Of a DNA stretch of 64,000 bases, positions 1-9,300 are shown one piece after another. Both the position numbers and the translations under genes were made by a program. Below the pieces are notes generated by a model that made no database searches, had not been told where the DNA came from, and saw only the letters and a list, made by a program, of their open reading frames with translations. The DNA comes from Dyadobacter fermentans (GTDB lineage: Bacteria; Bacteroidota; Bacteroidia; Cytophagales; Spirosomataceae): NCBI RefSeq assembly GCF_019924045.1, contig NZ_JAHXBN010000013.1, positions 62,001 to 126,000 of the forward strand, given 5' to 3'. Every line of letters begins with the position of its first letter. Positions within the stretch are counted from its first letter, which is position 1.

Positions 1-663
1 AATACGCTCGTCGTGTTTATCGGCGACAACGGCGGGGCATTGCTGCGCGGCAAGGGCACATTGTACGACCTGGGCATTCATGTGCCGCTGATCATCCGTC
101 ATCCGAAGCTGATCAATGCGGGGCAGGTGAGCGACGTGCTCGTGTCGGGCATCGACATTGCTCCCACATTTCTCACTTTGGCCGGCGTATCCGTGCCGAA
201 AGAGATCACCGGCAAAAGCCTTACTCCTGCATTCACCGATCCGCAGCAGGGCGGGCACGACTACATTTTCGCCGTCCGCGGTGCGCACGGGCAGGGCTTG
301 CCTACCAATTCTTCCAATTTTGATTTGGGCAGGACGATTTTCAACAAAAAGTATAAGCTGATCTACAATGCGATCTGGCAGATTCCCTACCATCCCGTCG
401 ATTTTGCGGGACAACCTTTCTGGCTGGATTTGAAACAGCAGCACGCCGAAGGCAAACTGGCCGAGAAATACGACAAGCTGCTTTTCGCCGACCGCCGCAA
501 AATGTTTGAAATCTACGACTTGCAGGCCGATCCGGACGAAACCAACAACCTCTCCGGCAATCCCGAGGTTGCCGATGTGGAGCACGACCTCAAAACGCGC
601 TTGCAGGAATGGATGATTTTGAACCGAGATTATTTGCCACTACCTATTGCCCCCGAGAACTGA
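1..663 (+). CDS. Sulfatase, C-terminal part (5' end outside window)
   Basis: The reading frame is open from base 1, so this is the 3' part of a longer gene; the first in-window start-like codon (13) is not the true start. The visible 220 residues carry the late sulfatase signature IGDNGG, followed by the lysine-containing GKGTLYDLGIHVPLIIR segment that lines the sulfate site in type I sulfatases, and the C-terminal YDLQADPDETNNLSG block typical of the family. Family members hydrolyse sulfate esters or sulfamates of glycans in the periplasm or outside the cell. The formylglycine motif must lie upstream of the window. Its stop overlaps the start of the next sulfatase (TGATG), indicating one operon. 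Substrate cannot be told from this part. Confidence 0.9.
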   Translation, partial: NTLVVFIGDNGGALLRGKGTLYDLGIHVPLIIRHPKLINAGQVSDVLVSGIDIAPTFLTLAGVSVPKEITGKSLTPAFTDPQQGGHDYIFAVRGAHGQGLPTNSSNFDLGRTIFNKKYKLIYNAIWQIPYHPVDFAGQPFWLDLKQQHAEGKLAEKYDKLLFADRRKMFEIYDLQADPDETNNLSGNPEVADVEHDLKTRLQEWMILNRDYLPLPIAPEN

Positions 664-2147
664 TGAAGACTTTATTTATTAACCTCTTGCTTCTGACGGG
701 TGGTATCGCCGTTGCACAGCAACCCAAACCCCGCCCGAACATCATCCTCATCTATACCGACGATCAGCGTTTCGATGCGCTGAGCGTGGTGCAAAAAGAA
801 CAGGGCGACAAGGCACGGTTCCCGTGGTTTACGACGCCTAACCTCGACCGCCTCGCCAGTGAAGGTGTGCGTTTCCGAAATGCATTTGTGATCAACTCGC
901 TATGCTCGCCCAGTCGCTCGACGATGCTCAACGGGCGGTACAACCATTTGAACGGCATCGCCAACAACCATACCGGCCTCGCTGACACGACCGTCACCTA
1001 CGCTACCGAATTCCACAAAGCCGGTTACCGCACGGCATTCTTCGGTAAATGGCATATGGGCAAGGAAACCGGCAAGCGGCCGGGCTTCGACTATTCGGCT
1101 AGTTTCGTAGGGCAGGGGCAGTATTTCGATTGCCCGATCGAGATCAATGGCAAGCCGGAGCCCAGCAAAGGCTGGGTGGACGACGTTTCGACGAACAATG
1201 CGATCGAATACATCAAGGAACATAAGGGCGAAACCTTCTTAGTAACGCTCGCATTCAAATCAGGTCACGGGCCTTTCCAGCCACCAGCGCGGCATAAGGA
1301 CACTTTTGCCAACGTTAAACTGACCAAACCGGAAACGGAAAATCTCGATTCACCTTACAAAGACCAGATCGAAACCACGCGCCGCCAGAATGTCCAGAAC
1401 AATAATGGCGGACAAAATGCGACTCAGAATGCAGGTACCAGCAAGTCCTGGACCGAAAACAACGACCAGAAGATCCGCAACTACTTCGGGGCGCTCAAAG
1501 GTGTGGACGAGAACGTCGGCCGCGTGCTGCGTACCCTCGATTCATTGAAACTCGACGAAAATACCGTTGTGATCTTTTCGAGTGACAATGGCTTCTTTTT
1601 CGGGGAGCACGGCCTGGGCGACAAACGCGCTGCTTACGAAGAGTCCATACGCATTCCGTTGCTGGTGCGCTATCCCGCCCGTTTTCCCAAAGGCAAGAAG
1701 ATCGACAAGATCGTTCTGAACCTCGACAATGCGCCGACGTTGCTTGACCTTGCGGGTATTCAGGCCCCGGCGTCGTTCCAGGGCAAAAGCTGGGTGCCGC
1801 TGATTGAAGACAAGGCCAAAGATTGGCGCACTTCGTTCCTCTACGAGTACTTCTACGAAATCCCTTACAATACCCCCACGATCAAGGCTATCCGCACCGA
1901 AACCGGTAAGCTGATCCAGTACCCGGGCGAAGAAGGCTGGTCGGAGTTGTACGACCTTTCCAAAGACCCGAACGAGACCACGAACCTGTACCGGACCGCC
2001 GGCGGTGAAAAGCTGAAAAAGCAACTGCTAGGCGAACTTAGCAAGCAGGAAAAGGCGACAGGTTATGTCAATCCCGACTATGCCGATGCCAGGCCGGTGG
2101 ATGAGAAAGGACAGTACAAACGACCTGTTAAAGAGGTGATACCATGA
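663..2147 (+). CDS. Secreted type I sulfatase (formylglycine, Cys type)
   Basis: A 494-residue sulfatase. The ATG at 663 is chosen because it overlaps the previous stop and opens a clean signal peptide (MKTLFINLLLLTGGIAVAQQ); a longer in-frame start at 609 would bury it inside the upstream gene. Metal ligands are seen at DD33-34 (IYTDDQ), the maturation motif C81-S-P-S-R at residues 81-85 where Cys becomes formylglycine, and FSSDNGFFFGEHG with GDKRAAYEESIRIPLLVRYP further on. Family knowledge: hydrolysis of sulfate esters on glycans. An anaerobic or FGE-type maturase must be encoded elsewhere. It lies in an overlapping operon with another sulfatase and an enolase-superfamily enzyme, suggesting sulfated or acidic sugar catabolism; the glycan is unknown. 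Confidence 0.95.
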   Translation: MKTLFINLLLLTGGIAVAQQPKPRPNIILIYTDDQRFDALSVVQKEQGDKARFPWFTTPNLDRLASEGVRFRNAFVINSLCSPSRSTMLNGRYNHLNGIANNHTGLADTTVTYATEFHKAGYRTAFFGKWHMGKETGKRPGFDYSASFVGQGQYFDCPIEINGKPEPSKGWVDDVSTNNAIEYIKEHKGETFLVTLAFKSGHGPFQPPARHKDTFANVKLTKPETENLDSPYKDQIETTRRQNVQNNNGGQNATQNAGTSKSWTENNDQKIRNYFGALKGVDENVGRVLRTLDSLKLDENTVVIFSSDNGFFFGEHGLGDKRAAYEESIRIPLLVRYPARFPKGKKIDKIVLNLDNAPTLLDLAGIQAPASFQGKSWVPLIEDKAKDWRTSFLYEYFYEIPYNTPTIKAIRTETGKLIQYPGEEGWSELYDLSKDPNETTNLYRTAGGEKLKKQLLGELSKQEKATGYVNPDYADARPVDEKGQYKRPVKEVIP

Positions 2148-3376
2148 TGCAGCGACGTCAGTTTCTACAAAAAGCGGCTTCGCTGCCTGCACTCGCGCTG
2201 GATTTCCCGGCGCGGGATGCGAAGCTCCTCATTACCGACCTTCGCATTCATGAAGTGAAAGTAAACCAGCGCGGCAACTGGCACTTCGTCGAACTGCTCA
2301 CGAATAAAGGCCTCACAGGGCTAGGAGAGGCTTCGCACGGGTTTTCGGCGGCTGTAAAAGACGGTGGTAGCCAATTGAGGACCGAGTTGAACAGTCTGTT
2401 TCAACTTGTGAAAGGCGAGTCGCCATTTGCTGTGGAGCAGTACCGCCAGCGCGATTTCCAGAAGGCATTCGAGCGGGGGAAGATCGCCATCACGGCATTC
2501 AGCGCTATCGAGCATGCATTGTGGGATTTGAAGGGGAAAGCCCTCGGTGTGCCGGTATATGAGTTGCTCGGAGGCAAGCTGCGGAATGAATTAAAGGTGT
2601 ATGCCAATATCAACCGGGCCACCAACGAGCGGGATGCCAATGGCCGCCGGTTGATCAGCGCATTCCAGGCAAATGCTGAAAATGCATTGAAAAGCGGCTT
2701 CAAAGCAGTGAAACTGGCACCTTTCGATGATATGAAGCCACTCAAAAATTCAAACGAAGCACAAATCGCCTCGGACATTGATTATGCGGTAAATTGCATT
2801 GAGGCGGTAAGAAAAACCATCGGCCCGCAAACCGATTTGCTCATCGATGTGCATAGCCATTTGAACCAGGAACTGGCCATTTCCACGGCCAAGCGCTTGG
2901 AAAATGTGAACTTGTACTGGTTCGAAGAACCCGTCGACCCGCAGCAATTCCCGGCCGAAACCCGTGCCATTACCGATGCTACCCGGCAGCCGTCCGCAGG
3001 CGGCGAGTCGATTTTTGGCCGGCAGGGCTTCGCGGAACTGATCGCCACGCGCGCCCTGGACGTGATCATGCCCGACGTGAAGCATTGCGGCGGTATTCAG
3101 GAGTTGCGCTTCATCGCGGCACTCGCGGAGACCGCCGGAAATATCGCCATTGCCCCGCACAACCCCAGCGGACCGGTTTCGACAGCTGCCAGCGTGCAGG
3201 TATGCGCCTCCATTCCCAATTTCTCCATTCTCGAATATGCCTATGGCGAAGTGCCGTGGCGCGCCGAGCTGCTATCGCCGGTCGAACGGTTCGAAAACGG
3301 CTTCATTCGTGTACCCGACGCGCCGGGGCTGGGGCACAAGCTGAACGCGGCGTTGGTAAAGAAATACGGCGTTTGA
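2144..3376 (+). CDS. Enolase-superfamily enzyme (mandelate racemase/galactonate dehydratase-like)
   Basis: A 410-residue mandelate racemase/muconate lactonizing family protein. The N-terminus MMQRRQFLQKAASLPALAL resembles a short secretion leader, unusual for a normally cytoplasmic enzyme. The N-terminal capping domain is followed by a barrel with K190 (FKAVKL), metal ligands near D235 (LIDVHSHL), E261/E262 (WFEEPVDP) and E288 (GGESIFGR), and H339 in APHNPSGP, the last matching the catalytic His of galactonate/mannonate dehydratase-like members. The reaction is probably dehydration of a sugar acid, but the superfamily is functionally diverse. The start overlaps the sulfatase stop (ATGATG), so translation is coupled. 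Start 2144 or 2147 cannot be separated. Confidence 0.88.
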   Translation: MMQRRQFLQKAASLPALALDFPARDAKLLITDLRIHEVKVNQRGNWHFVELLTNKGLTGLGEASHGFSAAVKDGGSQLRTELNSLFQLVKGESPFAVEQYRQRDFQKAFERGKIAITAFSAIEHALWDLKGKALGVPVYELLGGKLRNELKVYANINRATNERDANGRRLISAFQANAENALKSGFKAVKLAPFDDMKPLKNSNEAQIASDIDYAVNCIEAVRKTIGPQTDLLIDVHSHLNQELAISTAKRLENVNLYWFEEPVDPQQFPAETRAITDATRQPSAGGESIFGRQGFAELIATRALDVIMPDVKHCGGIQELRFIAALAETAGNIAIAPHNPSGPVSTAASVQVCASIPNFSILEYAYGEVPWRAELLSPVERFENGFIRVPDAPGLGHKLNAALVKKYGV

Positions 3377-3395
3377 TAGTCGGTGCACAGCTCCA

Positions 3396-4100
3396 TCATG
3401 CTATCCGCTTCGTATTTGAAGCTTCGATCCATTCGCAGACATCGCATTCGGGACAGGTGGGTAGTTCGCCCAAATCCTTGCCGTTGCGGACGCCGCCGCA
3501 TTTCGCGCAGGCGATGTACGCGCAGTTTGCATGGGTTGTTCCCGAGAGTTTGTTTTGCAGCTCATTGGGGAAAATAGGCAGACCATAACGGACGTTTTCG
3601 TCGGCATAAAACAATACACTGAATTCGCCGGAGGTTTCGATGAGTACGGTGCGTACCTGGCCGAGATGTTCCACATTACGCAGTCGCAGTTCGGCGAAGA
3701 ATTCATCCTGCGAGAGCCCCGACTCGCGAAATGCATCCATGGAAAGTTTGCCATCACGGATCACATATAGCGGCTCGCCTTCAAGCAGCTTTTCGATTTT
3801 AACGAAACGGTCTGAAAGCCTGGTAATCGTAATGTAGAGGGTAATCACGACCAGGAAAACCACGAATGCCGGCAGAATGCCCACATCGTCGTAAAACATC
3901 GGATCGCCGGCGGCCGAGCCCAGGCCGATGATCAGCACCAGCTCGAAAATGGATAGCTGCTTGATCCCGCGCCTGCCGGAAGCCCGCAGCGCAATTAAAA
4001 TGATCAGAAACATAATGACCGTCCGCAGTACCACTTCCAGCAGGAAGCCGAAAGGGTGGTCGTGCATGAGGATTTTCCGCAAATCGGCGATTTCAGGCAT
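3396..4100 (-). CDS. DUF421 (YetF-like) membrane protein with C-terminal Cys cluster
   Basis: About 234 residues. The N-terminus has three hydrophobic segments (VVLRTVIMFLIILIAL, IFELVLIIGLGSAAG, ILPAFVVFLVVITLYI) followed by the soluble DUF421/YetF domain (VKIEKLLEGEPLYVIRDGKL, ESGLSQDEFFAELR). The frame can be extended upstream to 4196, but that extension runs through the heptamer repeat, so M at 4100 (MPEIADLRKI) is preferred. Unusual is a cysteine-rich tail: C-x4-C-x2-C, a 14-residue spacer, then C-x2-C-x2-C, which looks like a rubredoxin or zinc-ribbon knuckle added to the usual fold. Family function is unknown. It is downstream of the ECF sigma gene on the same strand but separated by a repeat element. 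Confidence 0.85.
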   Translation of the reverse strand: MPEIADLRKILMHDHPFGFLLEVVLRTVIMFLIILIALRASGRRGIKQLSIFELVLIIGLGSAAGDPMFYDDVGILPAFVVFLVVITLYITITRLSDRFVKIEKLLEGEPLYVIRDGKLSMDAFRESGLSQDEFFAELRLRNVEHLGQVRTVLIETSGEFSVLFYADENVRYGLPIFPNELQNKLSGTTHANCAYIACAKCGGVRNGKDLGELPTCPECDVCEWIEASNTKRIA

Positions 4101-4150
4101 GGGTTGAAGGTTGTTTGGGTATATACGTGCAAAATGCGTGCCGGAACTGA

Positions 4151-4318
4151 TGGCCTTCGGCCGACGATAGACCATAGACCATAGACCATAGACCATGGGC
4201 CATGGACGGCTTACAGCCAGCCGTTAAGGAATGCATTGCGTCGAAAACCCAAATCCATGGACTATCGTCGGCGGTCTATGGTCTATTGTCCATCGTCTAT
4301 CGTCAGCCGAAGGCATAG
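4151..4318. repeat. Heptamer repeats arranged as an imperfect inverted repeat
   Basis: Four perfect ATAGACC units lie at 4167-4194, followed by degraded units (ATGGGCC, ATGGACG). About 65 bp further on the complementary heptamer GGTCTAT recurs at 4273-4286 and decays into TGTCCAT and CGTCTAT. The flanks also match in inverted orientation (CCTTCGGCCGACG on the left, CGTCAGCCGAAGG on the right). The whole element sits between the sigma-factor stop and the DUF421 start and could fold into a long hairpin in either transcript. Confidence 0.8.
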
Positions 4319-4319
4319 C

Positions 4320-4919
4320 CTACATCGTTCCCGCCAGCACCCACACCAACACGTTTACCACATAACCGAACTTCGCCCGCAACACGCGCAGGCATTTGCT
4401 GATATGGAACTCAACGGTCTTCTCGGACAGGTCGAGCAACTGGGCAATTTCTTTGTTGGGAACGCCGCTGCGGCTCATTTCGAATACCTGCTTGCTCTTC
4501 TCGGGCAGGTTAGCGAGCTCGCGGGAGTAGATTTCCTGCACTTCTTTCAACGAGAGCCACTCCTGCACGAGGTTGGCGGATTGCGACGACAACGTTTCAA
4601 GGTCGATGTCGTTCAGCGAGACCGTGTGTTGAATGAGTTGTTTCCGCAAATAGGAGATAATGCGGTTTTTGAGGGCAGAGAAAAGGTAGAGATTGAATGC
4701 TTTTTCAACGGTGATGCCCGTGCGTTGGAGCCACAAATGCACGAAGAGATCCTGGACGAGGTCTTGCGACACTTCACTGTTGCCTGTCTTCCGCACTGCG
4801 AGCGCATAAAGGCGGGTCGAATACCTGCGATGAAGCTCCGCAAAGGCCAGCGAATCGTCCGAAACCTTTGCAAGCTGCCATAATTCGAGGTCGTCGTTAT
4901 CGCGGTAATCCTTACTCAT
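4320..4919 (-). CDS. ECF RNA polymerase sigma factor (FecI-like, PUL type)
   Basis: A 199-residue ECF sigma-70 factor; an alternative start at 4928 adds three residues. Region 2 is visible as FAELHRRYSTRLYALAVRKTG and SQDLVQDLFVHLWLQR, and region 4 as LPEKSKQVFEMSRSG with the helix-turn-helix NKEIAQLLDLSEKTVEFHISK. This is the Bacteroidota class that is held by an inner-membrane FecR-like anti-sigma and released by a TonB-dependent SusC with an extra N-terminal STN domain. Here the fecR, susC (with STN) and susD genes are directly divergent, so the sigma factor most likely drives 5065-14475. The C-terminus ends with a hydrophobic VVNVLVWVLAG, slightly unusual. Confidence 0.95.
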   Translation of the reverse strand: MSKDYRDNDDLELWQLAKVSDDSLAFAELHRRYSTRLYALAVRKTGNSEVSQDLVQDLFVHLWLQRTGITVEKAFNLYLFSALKNRIISYLRKQLIQHTVSLNDIDLETLSSQSANLVQEWLSLKEVQEIYSRELANLPEKSKQVFEMSRSGVPNKEIAQLLDLSEKTVEFHISKCLRVLRAKFGYVVNVLVWVLAGTM

Positions 4920-4942
4920 GAGGTGCATTCTTCAACTTCGTT

Positions 4943-4950
4943 CAAAAGTA
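4943..4950 (-). promoter_or_regulatory. Probable -7 box of the ECF sigma gene
   Basis: Read on the minus strand the octamer is TACTTTTG, matching the Bacteroidota housekeeping -7 consensus TAnnTTTG, 24 bases upstream of the sigma start at 4919. No clear TTG -33 element is seen at the usual distance. Confidence 0.45.
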
Positions 4951-4959
4951 ATAAGGATT

Positions 4960-4972
4960 CAAATAGTATTTG
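4960..4972. promoter_or_regulatory. Palindrome CAAATA-G-TATTTG in the sigma/fecR divergent region
   Basis: A perfect 6+1+6 palindrome lies between the divergent sigma and fecR genes, 10 bases upstream of the sigma -7 box. It could be an operator or part of the promoter for either gene; the sequence alone cannot decide. Confidence 0.35.
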
Positions 4973-5064
4973 TCATAAAATTTCTTCAAAAGTCACTAGG
5001 GATGCGGGCGTGCCGTGCGTCCTGTTAATAGGGAAGTGAGCTAACAGGTCATTACAAACACATT

Positions 5065-6138
5065 ATGAATAACAACAACATTTCGCCGGAGCTTTTGAAA
5101 CGCTATGTCGAAGGACAATGCACACCGGAGGAAGCGTTTCAGGTCGACGAATGGTACGCGTCGTTATCGGAGGAGACCGGTAACCGGATGGCTTTCGATC
5201 AGCCGCGGCATTTGGAAAAAGTGCAGAACGAGATCCGCAAATTGTCTTCTGACGGCACTTCGGCGGAGGAGGTGCGGACCATACCATTGCAGCGGCCGAC
5301 GCTTCGGCGCCCGACGCTTCGGCGCCCGACGGTTCGGCGGCCGGTGCTTCAGCGCCCAGTGCTGCAAAGGTTGCTGCGGTATGCGGTAGCGGCCATGATC
5401 CTCCTCGCGGTGGGCGTCGGCGCTTATCATTTTCTATCTCAAAACAAATCCTTTTTCAAAGCCGGCAGCAATACCATTGCGATCGTGAACAAAACCCGCC
5501 AGGTACGCAAGCATACATTCCCCGACGGCTCCGAAGCCTGGCTGAACCCCGGCACCCGCATTACCTACGCCAAGGACGATTTCAAAGCCGATTCCCGCGA
5601 GGTTTCCCTCGAAGGCGAGGCGTTTTTTGAGGTAACCCATGACGCGTCGCGGCCATTCTATGTGCACAGCGAGTCGGTGAAGGTGAAAGTGCTGGGTACT
5701 AGTTTCAATGTGCGGGCTAATAAAGGTGAGGCGGAATATGAAGTATCGGTGGTGACAGGCAAAGTTTCGGTAACTGCCGACAAAGGCAGGGAAGTAATGC
5801 TTTTGCCGCACCAGCAGGCGGTTTTCAAAGTGGCTTCCGGCGAGCTGGTGAGCGAAGCCGTGCCCGATGTGACCGGGAAAGCGCCTTTGTGGCAGCCTGT
5901 TTCACTTACATTCACCGATGCGAAGCTGGGAGAGGTGGTGAAAAATCTTGAAGATAAATTCGATGTAAAAATCCGTTTGGAAAACCCGAATCTGGAAAAC
6001 TGCCGTGTCAAAGCGACTTTCGACCAGAACCGGCTTTCAGAAATATTGGAAATGACCATGCAGATCGTGGATGCGAACTACGTAATGCAAAATGATGAGA
6101 TCGTGATCCGTGGGGAAGGATGTGCCACTTCAGAGTAG
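5065..6138 (+). CDS. FecR-family anti-sigma factor
   Basis: A 357-residue inner-membrane sigma regulator. The N-terminal cytoplasmic part (ISPELLKRYVEGQCTPEEAFQVDEWYA) is the usual anti-sigma helix bundle, followed by one membrane segment (VAAMILLAVGVGAYHFL, about residues 110-126), the periplasmic FecR domain (TRQVRKHTFPDGSEAWLNPGTRITY to HQQAVFKV) and a C-terminal DUF4974/STN-like domain (LTFTDAKLGEVVKNLEDKF). It is divergent from its ECF sigma and upstream of susC. Odd feature: residues 77-101, just before the membrane segment, are five tandem RP[TV][LV][RQ] pentapeptides encoded by 15-bp repeats, giving a strongly basic cytoplasmic linker. Confidence 0.95.
   Translation: MNNNNISPELLKRYVEGQCTPEEAFQVDEWYASLSEETGNRMAFDQPRHLEKVQNEIRKLSSDGTSAEEVRTIPLQRPTLRRPTLRRPTVRRPVLQRPVLQRLLRYAVAAMILLAVGVGAYHFLSQNKSFFKAGSNTIAIVNKTRQVRKHTFPDGSEAWLNPGTRITYAKDDFKADSREVSLEGEAFFEVTHDASRPFYVHSESVKVKVLGTSFNVRANKGEAEYEVSVVTGKVSVTADKGREVMLLPHQQAVFKVASGELVSEAVPDVTGKAPLWQPVSLTFTDAKLGEVVKNLEDKFDVKIRLENPNLENCRVKATFDQNRLSEILEMTMQIVDANYVMQNDEIVIRGEGCATSE
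5293..5367 (+). repeat. Five 15-bp tandem repeats inside fecR
   Basis: Units start at 5293, 5308, 5323, 5338 and 5353; the first is CGGCCGACGCTTCGG. They encode R-P-T-L-R, R-P-T-L-R, R-P-T-V-R, R-P-V-L-Q and R-P-V-L-Q. Units 1 and 2 are nearly identical and later units diverge, as expected for slippage-driven expansion. Repeat length is a multiple of three, so copy changes keep the frame. Confidence 0.85.
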
Positions 6139-6338
6139 ATGCAATTCCATTCAATATCAATTAAAACAGACACCTAACAGCCGCCCTATGACGAAATTCA
6201 ACCAACCGAAATAGTACCCGCTTCAAAAGAAAATCAGGAGTGTTGGAGCCACCCCTGATCCTGAACGAAGACCTTGATAGAACATCACTGGCCGGTGATG
6301 CAAGGCTTCCTATTGTTCATATTAACCATTTCAAACTT

Positions 6339-9300
6339 ATGTATTTTTTCCTTAAAAGCAAGACGGCATACCATATTATGCGGTTATCCATTTTACAGCT
6401 TTTCCTGATCGGAATGATTGCGGCGGGCGGTTATGCGAGGGATATCAATGCGCAGGACCTGCTGGCCAAAAACGTGAGCATCCAGGCCGATAATATCTCT
6501 CTGGGCACCGCCCTGGACCGTTTGGAGAACCTGGCCGGCGTGCGTTTCGCTTACAGCCGAAGCATTATACCCGTGCGCACCAGGGTAAGCCTGAGCGCCA
6601 GCAATGAGAAACTTTCGGCCGTGCTCGACCGGCTTCTCCTCCCTTTGCAGATCGAATACCAGCCCGGCGATGGGCAGATCATCCTCAAACGCAGCCGCAA
6701 GGTGTCGTTTTTGCAGGAACCGATCGTGCCCGGCGCCGTGCAGACCGTCGGTGCTGCGAGTGCCGCCGATATCCGGCTCACCGGTACCGTCATCGACGAT
6801 AAGGGTGACAAACTCCCCGGTGTGAGCGTGGTTTTGAGGGGAACGCAGCGGGGCACGGTTACCGACGAGCAAGGGGCTTATGCACTTGATATTCCGGATG
6901 ATAAGTCTGCCGCTGGTCCGCCCGTGCTGATATTTTCGTTCGTCGGCTATTTGTCCAAAGAAGTGGTGGTAGGTGCTCAGACGGTCGTGGATGTAACGCT
7001 GGCAGTGGATTCGAAGTCGCTGGAAGAGGTGGTGGTGGTGGGATATGGAACACAGTCTAAAAAGAATATTACCGGCTCGGTGGCAACTGTGCAGGGTTCT
7101 GAAATCACCCGCAGCCCGCAGGCGAACGTCTCGAACTCATTTGCAGGCCGCCTGCCGGGCCTGATCGCCAATAACCGCTCCGGCGAACCGGGTTCGGATG
7201 GTTCGAATATACTGATCCGCGGCCGTGCTACGACCGGTAACAGCAGTCCGCTGATTGTGATCGACGGTATCGCCAATGCAATCGGAGGACTGGATCGCCT
7301 CAACCCGAATGATATTGAAAGCATTTCCGTGTTGAAAGACGCTTCCGCAGCCATTTACGGTGCGCAGGCCGCGAACGGGGTTATTTTGATCACGACGAAA
7401 AAAGGCCTCGCGGGAAAGCCGCGCTTCGATTATTCCTTCAATCAGGGCTTTGTGCAGCCCACGCGCCTGCCCAGGTTCGTGGACGCGCCTACCTACGCGG
7501 GAATCCTGAATACGATCGATTATTACCGCAACCCGTCGGGAGGGATGAACCAGCGGTACAGCGATGCCGAGATCCAGAAGTTCCGCGACGGCTCGGATCC
7601 GATCAATTATCCTAATACGAATTGGGTGAAGGAGTTAATGAAGCCCGTTGCACGCCAAAACCAGCATAACCTCTCCGTTTCCGGCGGAACCGAGAAGATC
7701 AACTACTTTGTGTCGGCGGGGACGTTGTACCAGGATGGCCTCTACCGCGACGGCGTGAATAAATACCGCCAGTACAGCGTCCGGTCGAATGTCAATGTGA
7801 ATGTGAATGATAAACTGAGCTTCGGGATCCAGCTTGCGACGCGGCGTGAGAACCGCAGCTACATTGCGGGTTTCGGTGCGAGTAACGTGTTTGAGTTTTT
7901 GTACAGAACTTATCCCACATTGCCTGCCAGGTACCCCGACGGCAAACTCGGGGCAGGGGTAGAACAAGGCAAGAATCCGATTGCAATGGCGACATTGGCA
8001 GGTACCAACAACAGTCCTACCACGGTTTCGAACGGTATTTTGAGAGCCAGCTACCAATTGCCCATCAGTGGCTTGTCGGTCGACGGCTTCTTCTCTGCCG
8101 ACCAGAGTTTTGCATTTACCAAAGAAATGAAAACCAACTGGATCGTTTATCAATACAACAAAACTACCCAGCAATATAGCACCGTATTGGGCGGGCCTGC
8201 CAAGGCGCAGATGTACGAGAGCCAGACCAACAGGGCTTTACTGACGGGTAATATCAAACTGAATTATGTGAAGAACTTCGGCGATCATGCCTTGTCCTCG
8301 TTCATTGCTTACGAGCAGAGCCGGGAGACGCAGGAGTTTTTCAGCGCATCGCGCAATAACTTTATCACTACGCAGCTGCCCGACCTGAGCCAGGGCGGTG
8401 CGCAGCCGGTCGATTTCGGCAACAGCGGAAGCAGCTACCGTACCTCGCGCCGGAATGTGTTCGGGCGGGTAAACTACAACTATTTGGGGCGCTACCTGGC
8501 GGAAATACAGCTCCGTTACGACGGATCGTCGGTGTTTCCGAAGGGCAATCGTTACGGATTCTTTCCGGGTGTTTCGTTGGGCTGGCGGGTATCGCAGGAG
8601 CCGTGGTTCCGGACTGGTAATACCATCAATGATCTCAAAATCAGGGCTTCGTATGGTGAACTGGGTAACGACCGCGTGAACCCCAACCAGTTCCGTGACA
8701 ATTTCCAGGTGCGTAACGGCGCATTTTCCACTGGCAACAATGCGAGCAATGTGCCGCTCATCCAGTACTCATTGCTTGCCAACCCGAACATCACCTGGGA
8801 GGTGGCCAAGAAATACAATGTGGGTCTCAATTCGACGCTATTTAAGAAGCTGACTTTCGATCTTGACCTGTTTTTCGAGAACCGTACCAACATTCTCGCC
8901 AGCCGCAACGTGAGCATTCCTGCATTGACCGGTATCAGCAGCTCGCAAATCCCGAAAGAGAACATTGCCGAGGTTCATAATCGCGGTCTGGAAACGCAGA
9001 TCCAGTATGCCGGTAGTCGTAACAACTTTACCTACAACATCGGTGGTAACTTTGCATTTGCGAAAAGCGAGGTGATTTTCATCGATGAGGCCCCTAACAC
9101 GCTCGATTACCAGCGTGCCACCGGCATGCCGCTCGGTTCGGACCTCGGTAACCCCAATGCCGACCTGATGTACCGCGCCATCGGCGTATTCAAAACGCAG
9201 CAGGAACTGGACGCTTACCCGCACGTTTCGGGCGCGGGCATGGGTGATCTCAAATATGAGGACTACAATGGCGACGGCAAGATCGATGCCGCCGACCGTA

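Noticed and set aside
609..662. Extended N-terminus of the second sulfatase
   Set aside because: It would overlap the previous gene by 55 bases and place a signal peptide internally; the ATG at 663 fits better.
4167..4194. Heptamer array as an attachment site
   Set aside because: No integrase, tRNA or second direct copy at a plausible island border; it reads better as a micro-repeat.
4101..4196. N-terminal extension of the DUF421 protein through the heptamer repeat
   Set aside because: The extension encodes repeat-derived sequence, and the domain begins after M at 4100.
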